The position numbers and the translations under genes were made by a program. From contig DATEJK010000100.1 of assembly GCA_035278025.1 (NCBI GenBank), positions 62,001 to 126,000 of the forward strand: a stretch of DNA of 64,000 bases, in the 5' to 3' direction. This DNA comes from JAICWP01 sp035278025 (GTDB lineage Bacteria; Acidobacteriota; Terriglobia; Terriglobales; Acidobacteriaceae). Positions 8,774-18,100 of the stretch are shown one piece after another; within the stretch, counting starts at the first letter, position 1; each line of letters starts with the position of its first letter. The notes beneath the pieces are model-generated. The model was not told the origin of the DNA. It ran no database searches and saw only the letters and a program-made list of their open reading frames with translations.

Positions 8774-9853
8774 ATGAGAAAACACGGCTTGCAAGTGGCA
8801 GCTGCTCTCCTGCTGCTGGCGAGTTGCACGGCCTGGGGACAGGGGCGGCGAAAAATCATCATTGATGAGGATTGCTCGGGCCCTGGAGGCAGCAACCTGC
8901 AGGCTCCCCTGGTGCTGATTCAATCGCCGCAGGCTGAGGTGCTGGGCATAACGGTGGTGAGCGGCGACCAGTGGCGCGATGAGGAGGTGGCCCACATCCT
9001 GCGCGTTCTGGAGATCATTGGGCGCACCGACATTCCGGTAGTGCCGGGGGCGGTGTTTCCCCTGGTGCGGCGGCGGGAAGAGACCTTGTTGTGGCAGAAA
9101 CGCTACGGCAAGGTGGCTTATGCGGGAGCCTGGGATGAGCGCTGGTGGCACGAGCCTTTTGTTGTTCCGGCGCTTCCGGAAGGAAAACCGAGGACCAGAC
9201 CGGCTAGCGAAGACGCGGCTCGCTTTCTGGTGCGCATGGTGCGCCGCTATCCGCACCAGGTGACCATTTATGCCGGCGGTCCCATGACCGACGTGGCGCT
9301 GGCCATCGGGCTCGATCCGCAGTTTCCAGAACTGGCTCAAGAACTCATCTTCATGGGCGGAAGTTTGAACCCGCAGACCGACGATCCTGAGTTCGCCACC
9401 AATCCACGCCACGAATTCAATTTCTGGTTTGATCCGGAAGCGGCAGAAATTGTCTTGCGGGCGCCGTGGAGAAAGATGGTGGGGACGCCGACGGACATTT
9501 CCATCAAGACACGGCTGACTCCGCTCATGATGCAAAAGGTCAAAGCGAGCGGGACGCGGCTGGCCAACTACCTGGCCCGTTACTATCAGCAGGGCTTGGG
9601 CGCCGACTACATGTGGGACGAACTGACGGCGGCAGCCTGGCTGGACCCGGGCCTGATCACCAAGCACGAACTTCGCTACATGGGCGTGAACCTTGACCGC
9701 GGAGCCGGATACGGCAACACGCTGACCTGGACGGAGCAGAACCAGCGACAGCCTCCGCGCCAGCCGGTAGAGATCCAGCAGGGAGTGGACACTGCCCGGT
9801 TCTACCGCATGTTCATAGGCTTGATGAGCGCGGTCTCGCCGAAGGCAAAGTGA
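8774..9853 (+). CDS. Exported nucleoside-hydrolase-family protein, divergent, type B copy 1
   Basis: A 359-residue relative of its upstream neighbour, 36 bp away. A signal sequence covers about 1-23; LLASC at 14-18 resembles a lipobox, so it may be a lipoprotein, though cleavage at AWGQ is also possible. The N-terminal metal motif is DEDCSGPGGSNLQ: D31 and D33 are kept, but the next acidic position is Asn (N41). That makes it the most altered of the four divergent copies and possibly changed in activity. Retained: GGPMTD, EFNFWFDPEAA, MWDELTAAAWLDP. Its closest relative in the window is 13990-15114. It ends 14 bp from a convergent TPR gene. Confidence 0.84.
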   Translation: MRKHGLQVAAALLLLASCTAWGQGRRKIIIDEDCSGPGGSNLQAPLVLIQSPQAEVLGITVVSGDQWRDEEVAHILRVLEIIGRTDIPVVPGAVFPLVRRREETLLWQKRYGKVAYAGAWDERWWHEPFVVPALPEGKPRTRPASEDAARFLVRMVRRYPHQVTIYAGGPMTDVALAIGLDPQFPELAQELIFMGGSLNPQTDDPEFATNPRHEFNFWFDPEAAEIVLRAPWRKMVGTPTDISIKTRLTPLMMQKVKASGTRLANYLARYYQQGLGADYMWDELTAAAWLDPGLITKHELRYMGVNLDRGAGYGNTLTWTEQNQRQPPRQPVEIQQGVDTARFYRMFIGLMSAVSPKAK

Positions 9854-9867
9854 GCCGGAGAGCGAAG

Positions 9868-11505
9868 CTAGCGGGAAGGTGAGGAGGAGGCCGGGGTCCG
9901 CAAAGTGTAGACAAACTGCTGCATGTGGCTGCGTTCGCGTTCAGCCTGCTGCTCTTTTTCCCTGGCGAGCTGACCGTAAAGCCGCAGTTCGGAGCGGGCT
10001 TTCGACTGGTCGCCGGTGCGCATGTAAGCCTGGGCAAGGCGGTAATGCGCATCGGGCAGGCGAGGGCTGGCGGCGATGGCCCGCTGATAGGAGGAAATTG
10101 CTTCCGGGTAGCGTTTCTGTTGGGCATAGAGAATGCCCAGTTGCAGGTAGGCATCGCTAAAAGCTGGATCGAGGCGCGCCGCTTTTTGCAGAAGCGAAGC
10201 CACTTGCGTCAGAGGGCCGGTTTCACCCCTCGCTTCGGACTGCTTCCATAGACTGAGCGCGTAGTAATAGTTGGCGTGCGCGTCTTGCGCCCGCAGCCGG
10301 GCGAAGCGAGCCAGCCGGACTGCGATGTCCGGCGATGGAGCAGACTGAACCTCCTGGATTTTGCCCAGGAAGAGATAGGGATGCGAATCGGCAGGATCGA
10401 GATCGGCAGCCTGGCAGAGATAGCCGGCCGCACGATCATAGGAACCTTGCGCGAACCAGGCAACGCCAATTCCCAGCAGGAGGCGGACCGAGTGAGGGAA
10501 CAGGCGGTTGCCTTCGCTGAAAACTTGGAGGGCGGGCTCGGTAGCATGATGGAGCAGAAGTTCAGCGCCCCAGTCGAAGAAATTGGGCTCGCTTGGGTCA
10601 AGCCGGGCGGCGCGCTGGTACTCGCGGGCAGCGTCGAGCGGGTGACCGCTCTTTTCTTCCACGTCGCCGAGCAAGTGATGAAGCTGGGCACGATCGTGCT
10701 CGGCAATGAGGGATTGGAGTGCGGTGCGCGCGGGCTCGTATTCTCCGGTATCGGCATAGGCGAGCGCCAAGTCATAGCCGTTCTGGAAATCGGCAGGCTC
10801 GACTCGTTGCGCGCGTCGCAGGTAGGGCAGCGCCTGGCGCGATTGACCCTGGCCGAGCAGCAGCTTGCCCAAGCGGCGATTGGCGTCGAAGTCGGCAGGG
10901 TCGCGGGCCGCGGCGGCGCGAAGGGCTTCCTCGCCGGCCACCGATTTCGCCGGAAGTGGCATGGACGAAGGGCTGCCCAGGGTCATCACTTCCCTGCTCA
11001 GTTCATCCTTGGCTGGAGCAGTGGCATTGGAACCGTGGCCGCCGAGACTGGTGGGATCGGTAACTCCGGCAATGGTGAACTGGGGCTCGTCAAAAAATTG
11101 CAACGAGGCGGAAGAATTCGGGCCCGGCTGGAGGGTGAGCTCCAGGCTTTTGCCCCTTCCGACCTGCACGATGAACGGATCGGGCGACGTGCTTGCGTAT
11201 CCGGTCATTTCCGCACGCAACGTATAGATGCCGGGATGAAGCGAGGTAAAGCGGTATTGTCCGCGAGCGTCAGTGCGGGCGTCCAGAATGTACGAGTCAC
11301 CTTGCAACTGCAGGTGAATAATGACGCCGGCGAGCGGGTGGCTCTGCCTGTCGCAGACTGTTATTTGCAAAGAGCCGGTTGCTGGTGAGGGTGAAGATTG
11401 TGCTTCAGAAGGTAAAGCAAGTAGCGCAACCGGAAGCCAAGCGAGAGCTGCCAGGACAGCGCAAGACAATTGAGGGCGGTTTGCGGTCAACCGGAAACAG
11501 CGCAT
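9868..11505 (-). CDS. Exported TPR protein with carboxypeptidase-regulatory-like domain
   Basis: 545 residues by the chosen ATG at 11505. A Sec signal peptide (about 10-37, ending PSEAQS) is followed by a carboxypeptidase-regulatory-like beta-sandwich (about 42-120; PLAGVIIHLQLQGDS, YRFTSLHPGIYTLRAEMTGY). The rest is mostly tetratricopeptide repeats from about 190 to the C-terminus (for example AYLQLGILYAQQKRYPEAIS). An in-frame TTG at 11565 would add 20 residues before the signal peptide and is less likely. It is transcribed against the hydrolase genes, between the two A/B groups. Such proteins are common in Acidobacteriota as periplasmic scaffolds; no specific partner can be named. Confidence 0.82.
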   Translation of the reverse strand: MRCFRLTANRPQLSCAVLAALAWLPVALLALPSEAQSSPSPATGSLQITVCDRQSHPLAGVIIHLQLQGDSYILDARTDARGQYRFTSLHPGIYTLRAEMTGYASTSPDPFIVQVGRGKSLELTLQPGPNSSASLQFFDEPQFTIAGVTDPTSLGGHGSNATAPAKDELSREVMTLGSPSSMPLPAKSVAGEEALRAAAARDPADFDANRRLGKLLLGQGQSRQALPYLRRAQRVEPADFQNGYDLALAYADTGEYEPARTALQSLIAEHDRAQLHHLLGDVEEKSGHPLDAAREYQRAARLDPSEPNFFDWGAELLLHHATEPALQVFSEGNRLFPHSVRLLLGIGVAWFAQGSYDRAAGYLCQAADLDPADSHPYLFLGKIQEVQSAPSPDIAVRLARFARLRAQDAHANYYYALSLWKQSEARGETGPLTQVASLLQKAARLDPAFSDAYLQLGILYAQQKRYPEAISSYQRAIAASPRLPDAHYRLAQAYMRTGDQSKARSELRLYGQLAREKEQQAERERSHMQQFVYTLRTPASSSPSR

Positions 11506-11641
11506 AAGGCCAGCAGCAATCGCAGGAACGGCGGTTATTTTAGTGTCTGCAAGTGATAGCCGCAAGTCAGGCTTTCAGAGATATGGCTGAAAAAACGGCT
11601 AGCCATGCGGTGTTGAGCTGAGCCATTCGGAGAGAATCGAG

Positions 11642-12745
11642 ATGAAGGTGCGATACGCAATAATCGCCGCAAGCTTATGCATGATGCTGCTGACCAGCGG
11701 CTTGCGGGCGGAAAAGATCAAAGTCATTGTGGACCAGGACGCGCGCGGGCCGGCCACTACCGATTTACAGTCCATCCTGGTTTTTTTGCAATCGGACAAG
11801 TTCGAGGTGCTGGGGATCACTACCGTCAGCGGCGACCAGTGGGTGAAGGAAGAGACACAGCACACCTTGCGCCTGCTGGAGATTGCGGGGCGCACCGATG
11901 TTCCCGTGGTGGAAGGAGCCGAGTACCCGCTGCTGAACTCCAAAGAGGAATCGGAGCGCTGGGAAGCCCTCTATGGCAAGTTTCGCTACAAAGGCTGCTG
12001 GAACGATTTTCCCAAGCAGCCGGTGGGTGCGGCGACGGCATTTTTCCCGCCGTATCACGGCCCTGACGTAGTGCCGCCGTTGCCGGAAGGAACCCCGCAC
12101 ACCAAGCCGCTGGACGAAACCGCCGCTCACTTTATTGTGCGCATGGTGCACCAGTACCCCGGGCAGGTGGTGATATGGGCAGGCGGGCCGCTGACCAACA
12201 TTGCCCTGGCCTTGCGGCTTGATGCGCGGGTGGCCACTCTGGCACGGGAACTGGTGCTGATGGGCAGCGGCATGTACGCGAACACGGGTGGAATTGGCAC
12301 GGTTGACGGCCGGCGCGAGTTCAACTGGTGGTTTGATCCGGAGGCGGTACGCATCGTCATGCGGGCACCGTGGAAGAAAATCACCATCACGCCCATTGAT
12401 ATTTCAATCAAGACGCACGTCACGCCCGAGATGCAAGCCACCATTGCCAAGGCGGACACGCCGGTGGCCAGATATCTGGCGAAATATTCGGTGCCCAGCT
12501 TCATGTGGGACGAACTGTCGGCGGCCGCGCTGGTGGACCCGTCCATCATTACCGGCGAGAAGCAGATGTATGTGGACATTGATACTGACCATGGGCCCAG
12601 CTACGGCGAAACGCTTTTCTGGGCGCCGGGAACGGAAGTTCCGCCTTACGAGAGTCTGGCAACGGTTCAGTTCGATGTGAACGCACAAAAGTTTTACGAC
12701 CTTTATGTGAAGCTGATGACGCAACCGCCTCGGCAGGCCAAATAG
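11642..12745 (+). CDS. Exported nucleoside-hydrolase-family protein, divergent, type A copy 2
   Basis: 367 residues with a clear Sec signal peptide (about 1-23, ending GLRAE). It is a close duplicate of the 7613-8737 product: the metal motif is DQDARGPATTDLQ (D31, D33, D41), and VSGDQWVKEETQH and RTDVPV are shared. Ca-ligand Thr in GGPLTN, EFNWWFDPEAV and MWDELSAAALVDP are present. The two genes differ mainly near the middle, where this copy reads FPKQPVGAAT. The reaction is inferred to be nucleoside hydrolysis in the periplasm. It is 20 bp upstream of the classical family member, so the two are co-transcribed. A GAGA-rich ribosome site precedes ATG 11642. Confidence 0.85.
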   Translation: MKVRYAIIAASLCMMLLTSGLRAEKIKVIVDQDARGPATTDLQSILVFLQSDKFEVLGITTVSGDQWVKEETQHTLRLLEIAGRTDVPVVEGAEYPLLNSKEESERWEALYGKFRYKGCWNDFPKQPVGAATAFFPPYHGPDVVPPLPEGTPHTKPLDETAAHFIVRMVHQYPGQVVIWAGGPLTNIALALRLDARVATLARELVLMGSGMYANTGGIGTVDGRREFNWWFDPEAVRIVMRAPWKKITITPIDISIKTHVTPEMQATIAKADTPVARYLAKYSVPSFMWDELSAAALVDPSIITGEKQMYVDIDTDHGPSYGETLFWAPGTEVPPYESLATVQFDVNAQKFYDLYVKLMTQPPRQAK

Positions 12746-12765
12746 AGGTACGCGGAAGGGACGCT

Positions 12766-13944
12766 ATGGATGGAGAACAGAAATTTAAGGGCATGACACG
12801 TCGGCAGTTTGTGGCTGGTTCAGCCGCGGGCCTGGCGGTTGGGGGGTTGGCAACGCGGGCGCAGGCGGCAGCGCCCATGGGCGAACAGCGGCCACAGAAG
12901 GCAGGCGGCGCGGAGCGAGTGATTATTGATACTGACCCCGGCGTAGATGACGCCCTCGCGCTGCTGCTGGCCATGCGTTCGCCCGAACTGAAGATTGAAG
13001 GCATCACTCCGGTGGCCGGCAATGTGCCGCTGGAGCTGACCTTGCCCAATGCGCTGCGCATGGTGGAAATCGCCGGCCGCACTGACATTCCCGTGGCGGC
13101 GGGGGCGAGAGACCCGCTGGTGCGGCGCCTGGTAACAGCGGCCTACGCGCATGGAGAGAACGGCCTGGGGGGAGCGGTGTTTCCTGAGCCGAAAATCAAG
13201 CCCCTCCCGGAGCCGGCTGCCGACTTTATCCGGCGCACGGTTCGCAAATATGCGGGCGAAGTCACGCTGATCACCATCGGCCCGCTGACCAACGTCGGGG
13301 TAGCCCTGCGGGGCGACCCGGAACTGGCGGGCATGGTACGCGGCCTAGTCATGATGGGCGGCTCGCTTTCCGGCGGGAACATCACGCCGGCGGCCGAATT
13401 CAACGTTTATGTGGACCCGGAAGCGGCGCGCATCGTGTTTCAATCGGGAATACCCATCACCATGGTCGGCCTGGACGTGACCCGCAAAACCACGTTGACC
13501 GAAGAACACGTCCGCACGCTGGAAGCGGCACAGAATCCGGTCAGCCAGGCGGCGGCGAAAATCGGTCGCAACGTTCTGGAGCACAACCGGAAGGAAGGAT
13601 TTCTGGTGGGACCTAATATGCACGATCCGCTCGCCCTGGCGAGCTTTATCAACCCGACACTGCTGAAATATCAGGATTTTTACGTGGATGTGGAAACCGA
13701 GGGCGAACTGACCGCGGGAGCCACACTGGGCTACAGTCCCGTTGCCGGCGATTTGCGGCGGCGCCCCGGCATGGAACAAAGAGCTGGGATGAGCTTCGCC
13801 ATCCGAGGCTCGGCACCTACGCTTGCCGGCACCCGCACTTCGCCGGCGGTACGCGACAAGTTTGTTCCTAACGCGAAAGTGGCAGTGGATGTGGATTCGA
13901 CAAAATTCTTTGAACTTCTGATTGGCAGATTGTCGGGGAAGTAG
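12766..13944 (+). CDS. Nucleoside hydrolase, classical motif, Tat-exported
   Basis: Inosine-uridine-preferring-type nucleoside hydrolase of 392 residues. It has the textbook N-terminal Ca motif DTDPGVDDA (residues 55-63), GPLTN, EFNVYVDPEAA and MHDPLALAS, where the His (general acid in classical enzymes) and Asp ligand are both present. A twin-arginine signal leads the protein (MTRRQFVAGSAAGLAVGG, residues 10-27), so it is exported folded, unlike its four Sec-type relatives. Substrate range cannot be told, but it is the best candidate for an ordinary active hydrolase in this locus. SD-like GGAAGGG lies ahead of ATG 12766. It sits between two divergent copies in one operon. Confidence 0.92.
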   Translation: MDGEQKFKGMTRRQFVAGSAAGLAVGGLATRAQAAAPMGEQRPQKAGGAERVIIDTDPGVDDALALLLAMRSPELKIEGITPVAGNVPLELTLPNALRMVEIAGRTDIPVAAGARDPLVRRLVTAAYAHGENGLGGAVFPEPKIKPLPEPAADFIRRTVRKYAGEVTLITIGPLTNVGVALRGDPELAGMVRGLVMMGGSLSGGNITPAAEFNVYVDPEAARIVFQSGIPITMVGLDVTRKTTLTEEHVRTLEAAQNPVSQAAAKIGRNVLEHNRKEGFLVGPNMHDPLALASFINPTLLKYQDFYVDVETEGELTAGATLGYSPVAGDLRRRPGMEQRAGMSFAIRGSAPTLAGTRTSPAVRDKFVPNAKVAVDVDSTKFFELLIGRLSGK

Positions 13945-13982
13945 CAGGCCGCCCCGACTGCTCGCGGGTGCCATTTAATTTT

Positions 13983-13986
13983 GAGG
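13983..13986 (+). promoter_or_regulatory. Ribosome binding site deciding between two adjacent ATGs
   Basis: GAGG at 13983-13986 lies 3 bases before ATG 13990 and 6 bases before ATG 13993. The second spacing is closer to the norm, so the gene may start at 13993, one Met shorter. Confidence 0.45.
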
Positions 13987-13989
13987 TGA

Positions 13990-15114
13990 ATGATGAAACT
14001 CGGCCGGTGGTTGCGGTTGGTGGCAGCAGTGCTCTTCATTTCCTGTCTTGCGTCTGGGCAAGAGAAGCGCAAGGTCATCATTGACCAGGACGCAGCCGGA
14101 CCGGGAGGAACGGACCAGCAATCCATGCTGCTGCTGATCCAGTCGCCACAGACGGATGTGCTGGGGATCACCGTGGTTACGGGGGATCAATGGCTCAAAG
14201 CCGAACTGGCGCACACCTTGCGGATGCTGGAGATCATCGGGCGGACCGACATTCCGGTGGTGGCGGGCGCGGAGTATCCCCTGGTGCGGCGCAAGGCGGA
14301 GACCGAGTTATGGGAACGGCGCTATGGCTCGGTGGCCTGGCTAGGCGCGTGGACTCCGGGTTTCTATCACCCGGCAGGCCAGCTGGGCGATATGAACGAA
14401 GGCGTCCCCGCCGCCAAGCCGCTGGACGAAGATGCCGCCCACTTCCTGGTCCGCATGGTCCGCAAGTACCCCGGCCAAGTCACCATCTACGAAGGCGGGC
14501 CGATGACCAACCTGGCGCTTGCCATATCGCTCGATCCGGAATTTCCCCGCCTGGCCAAGGAGCTGGTGTTCATGGGCGCCAGCCTGAACCCGCAAACTGA
14601 TGATCCGGAGTTCATCAATACACCACGGCACGAATTCAATATGTGGTTCGATCCAGAGGCGGCCCACATCGTGCTGCGCGCACCCTGGAAGAGAATTGTG
14701 TGCACGCCGGTGGATGTATCGGTGAAAACCAGGCTGACGGCGGAGCTAATCAGCCGGGTCAAGGCCGGAGACTCCGCGGCCGCGCAGTACGTGGCCACCT
14801 ACTCCCGCCTGCGCGGCACCTACAACTATTTGTGGGACGAACTGGCGGCGGCGGCATGGCTCGATCCCAGCATTATCACCGTGAAGCAGACACGTTTCAT
14901 GGATGTGGACCTGGACCATGGCGCGGGATACGGCGATACGCTGACCTGGTCGGCGGCGGACAAACCAAGCCTGGAGACGCAACCGGTGGAGGTGCAGCTC
15001 GATCTGAATGCGAAAAAGTTTTATGACCTTTTTGTGGCCTTGCTGAGCGCACCCACGCCGCGTGCGCAGGCGGCAAAAACAGCGGAGATACAGCTTAAGC
15101 CCACGGCGAACTGA
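13990..15114 (+). CDS. Exported nucleoside-hydrolase-family protein, divergent, type B copy 2
   Basis: 374 residues, signal sequence about 1-24 (VLFISCLASGQ). Closest to the 8774-9853 product: shared GITVV, RTDIPVV and PLVRR segments and the DPEF insertion. Metal motif DQDAAGPGGTDQQ with D32, D34 and D42; GGPMTN, EFNMWFDPEAA and LWDELAAAAWLDP are present. The N41 change seen in copy 1 is absent here, so this copy keeps more acidic ligands. The last about 20 residues (after LLSAPTP) are a charged tail not shared with the others. It ends 7 bp from a convergent FG-GAP gene. Likely periplasmic nucleoside cleavage (inference). Confidence 0.85.
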   Translation: MMKLGRWLRLVAAVLFISCLASGQEKRKVIIDQDAAGPGGTDQQSMLLLIQSPQTDVLGITVVTGDQWLKAELAHTLRMLEIIGRTDIPVVAGAEYPLVRRKAETELWERRYGSVAWLGAWTPGFYHPAGQLGDMNEGVPAAKPLDEDAAHFLVRMVRKYPGQVTIYEGGPMTNLALAISLDPEFPRLAKELVFMGASLNPQTDDPEFINTPRHEFNMWFDPEAAHIVLRAPWKRIVCTPVDVSVKTRLTAELISRVKAGDSAAAQYVATYSRLRGTYNYLWDELAAAAWLDPSIITVKQTRFMDVDLDHGAGYGDTLTWSAADKPSLETQPVEVQLDLNAKKFYDLFVALLSAPTPRAQAAKTAEIQLKPTAN

Positions 15115-15121
15115 GCCCATC

Positions 15122-18100
15122 TTATTGCGGCAGGGCCGTCAGCGCCTTCTGTGCTTCCAAATTGTCGGGATGCTGTTTGAGCAACTCAAGCAGAACCGCG
15201 CGCGCCTCCGCGGGGTTGTTTTCAAAGCTAAAGATGCGGGCCAGATTCAAATAGCACTGATCGAAGGCGGGCGCGACACGCATACATTTTTGCAGGGTGG
15301 CCACGGCCTGGTCGCGACGGCGGGTGCGCATATAGAGCACACCCAGGTTGTTCAGAGCTTCTCCATAATCGGGACGGAACTGCAAAGCTTTCTGCAGGTA
15401 CTCATACGCCTTCTGGGGGTCGTCAAGCGCGGCATAGACCATGGCCAGGCCGTAGTTTGCCTCCGGACTCTCCGGGTTGACGGCGAGAGCACGTTCGAAG
15501 GCGGCCTGCGCCTGATCCCATAGCTTTTGCTGGCGATAGGCGTTGGCCAGGTTCTCCAGCGCCACCACGCTTTCGGGATTCAGACGCAGAGCCTGCAGGA
15601 AGTTTTGTGTGGCCTCCGTCATGCGCCCTTCCTGGGCCGCAATCAGGCCGAGATTGTTCCAGGCGTTGGGCAGAGTGTCGGGATAGCTGGAGGACAGCTT
15701 CACTGCGCGCTCGAAGGTCTGCTGCGCTTGCGCTCGCTTATCTTTCTTGAGAAACACGCTGCCGAGCCCGTAGAGCGCCTCAGCGCTGGAGGGATCGTCG
15801 CGGAGCGCCAGTTCGAACGAGGCCTGGGCCTGGTCGTAATAACCGCGCTGAAAATACACCGACCCGTAGGACAGGTAATTGCGCCGAAAATCAAATGTAG
15901 AGGTAACGCCCGCAAAGGGCAGCGCCTTCGCCAGCCGCTCGGCGGCGTTTCCTGGAATATGGTGGTAATCCTCTTCAATCTTTTCGGGGTTGACTGGGCC
16001 CTGGTAAACCTTGACGATTTCCCCTTGGTCATTAACCAGGAATGCGGTTGGCAGCACCAAGTCGCGGTAGCGATCGAAGAGATAACGATAAAGGATGTTG
16101 TAGATGGCAGCTACATCTGCGGAGCCGCGAAGCACGGCAAAGAAAGGCTGGGGGCTGAGTGAGGGCGCATGCGAGCCATCAGAATCGAGGTTGACTGCCA
16201 GCAACTGTAGGCCCAGAGCCGACCAGCGCGCGTGATTCCGACTCAGTACTCCCAAATCCTCGTTGCAGGAAGCGCTCCAGAAATACAAGAGCACCGGTTT
16301 GCCGCGCAGCGTGGCCAGGCTCCAAAGCTTTCCCCGCAGGTCGGGCAACGAGAAATCCGGGGCGGCCACCGGAGCCAGCAGCCAGGTTTCAACCGCGGTG
16401 GGAAGTGGTTCTGCTCTTTGCGGCACAGTTTGACCTCCGGGCGGCGTTCGCGGCGCCCGGAACGGTTCCATGCGGGCGGGTTCCGCGCCCTCTTCCACCC
16501 ATATGCGGTGGTTGGGCGGAAGGTCATGCAGTTCCTGCACCAACCCGCTCGGCCAGCGGATGGAGGCGTGCACCGGGCCTTTAGCAGAGCCCAGGCCGAA
16601 AAACAGTTCCTTGCTGTGCTGGGAAAGAAATCCCGAGCCGGCTTGCAAGCTTCGTGCCTGCTGACTCAGGCCGGTGCGCAGCGTAATCACCGCGCCGATG
16701 GCGTCACGATTGCTCCTGGTTCCACGCAGGCGGAAGGCAATGGATGGCGGCAGAGGCTGCATCACGTTATGCAGCACCCGGACCTGGGGAGCATTGCGAT
16801 TCTTTAGAAACACTTCGAGGCGGCCATCGTGGTCAAAGTCAGCCAAGGCGAAAGCCCGCCCATCCTCGGGAAAGTCGAGGCCGGAGGGCGCGGAAATGTC
16901 GGAAAAGGTTCCATCGCCGTGGTTGAGGTAGAAGACGTTGCGTTCAAATCCGCTCCAGGTGCCGTCGGAGCGGATAAGCTCATTGATGGCGTCCCACCCC
17001 TGCTCGTAAGCATGCGAGGGCCGGGCCTGCTGGGGAGAATTACCCACTACCTGCCGCCAGAAAAAGCTGTTCAAGTCCTGGAGTGAGAGGCCGGAGACCA
17101 TTCCATTGGCAACGTAGAGGTCAAGGAAACCGTCGTGATCGAAATCCCAGGCGCCGCAAGACCACGACCAACGGCCCATGGCTACTCCAGCGGACCCAGT
17201 GGCATCGCGAAAACTGCCGCCGGTGTTCTGAAACAGCGAATTGCCCATCGCGTGTTTGCGATAAAGAGCACGGACCGGCGCAGGAGCACTTTTCTGAAAA
17301 ACATCCTGGGTTGAAATGCGTTCGCCGGCGGCGGTCCACATGTCGGCCACGTAGAGGTCCGGGCGCCCGTCATTATCGTGATCAAAACAGCAGACGCCCA
17401 TGCCCGCGCCGATATCCTCCACACCCGCCTGGGAGGCCACGTCGCGAAAGGTTCCATCCCCATTATTGCGGTACAGGTTCTTGCGGCCGAAGTCATTCAC
17501 CACATAAAGGTCGGGCCAGCCACTGTCGTTAAAATCGGCCCAGCCGCAGCAGAAACTGTAGCGGGTGTTATTGCGGTTGAGGCCTGCCTGCGTGGTCACG
17601 TCATGAAATGTTCCGTCGCGTCCATTCCGCATGAGGAAGTTCGGTGGCCCGTTTTCCGCGTCATAGTAAGGACAGGGATAGCGGTACTGGCTGGCGCCCT
17701 GGTAATAGACGTAGAGGCAGAAGTAGATATCGAGCCAGCCGTCACGATCGTAATCGGCGACCGCCGCGCCGGTGAAGGTGCCTTGCGGTGCGGTTGCGAA
17801 GCGAAACGCATCCGCACGCTGGTGGAACTTGCCGCCTCCCTGGTTGGTAAAAAGCAGAGGACCGTCGGCCCGTACCACGAGCAAATCCTGGTGTCCGTCA
17901 TTATCGAAGTCGGCAAAAATGGCGCAGGAGGTATTTTCCAGCACGCCAACCCCGGCAGACTTGGTGATGTCTTCAAAGGTGCCGTCGCCGCGATTATGAA
18001 ATAAGCGATTAGGAAGGCCGGCGGGCTGGCAGATGTAAACGTCGTCAAATCCGTCGTTGTCAATGTCCCCCACCGAAACCCCGTTGTGTCCGTAGATATC

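Noticed and set aside
7337..9667. 776-codon minus-strand ORF under the receptor end and two hydrolases
   Set aside because: Opposite strand of three well-supported genes; mixed basic composition without motifs.
10276..11388. 370-codon plus-strand ORF
   Set aside because: Mirror of the TPR gene; the TPR frame has signal peptide and repeats, this one has none.
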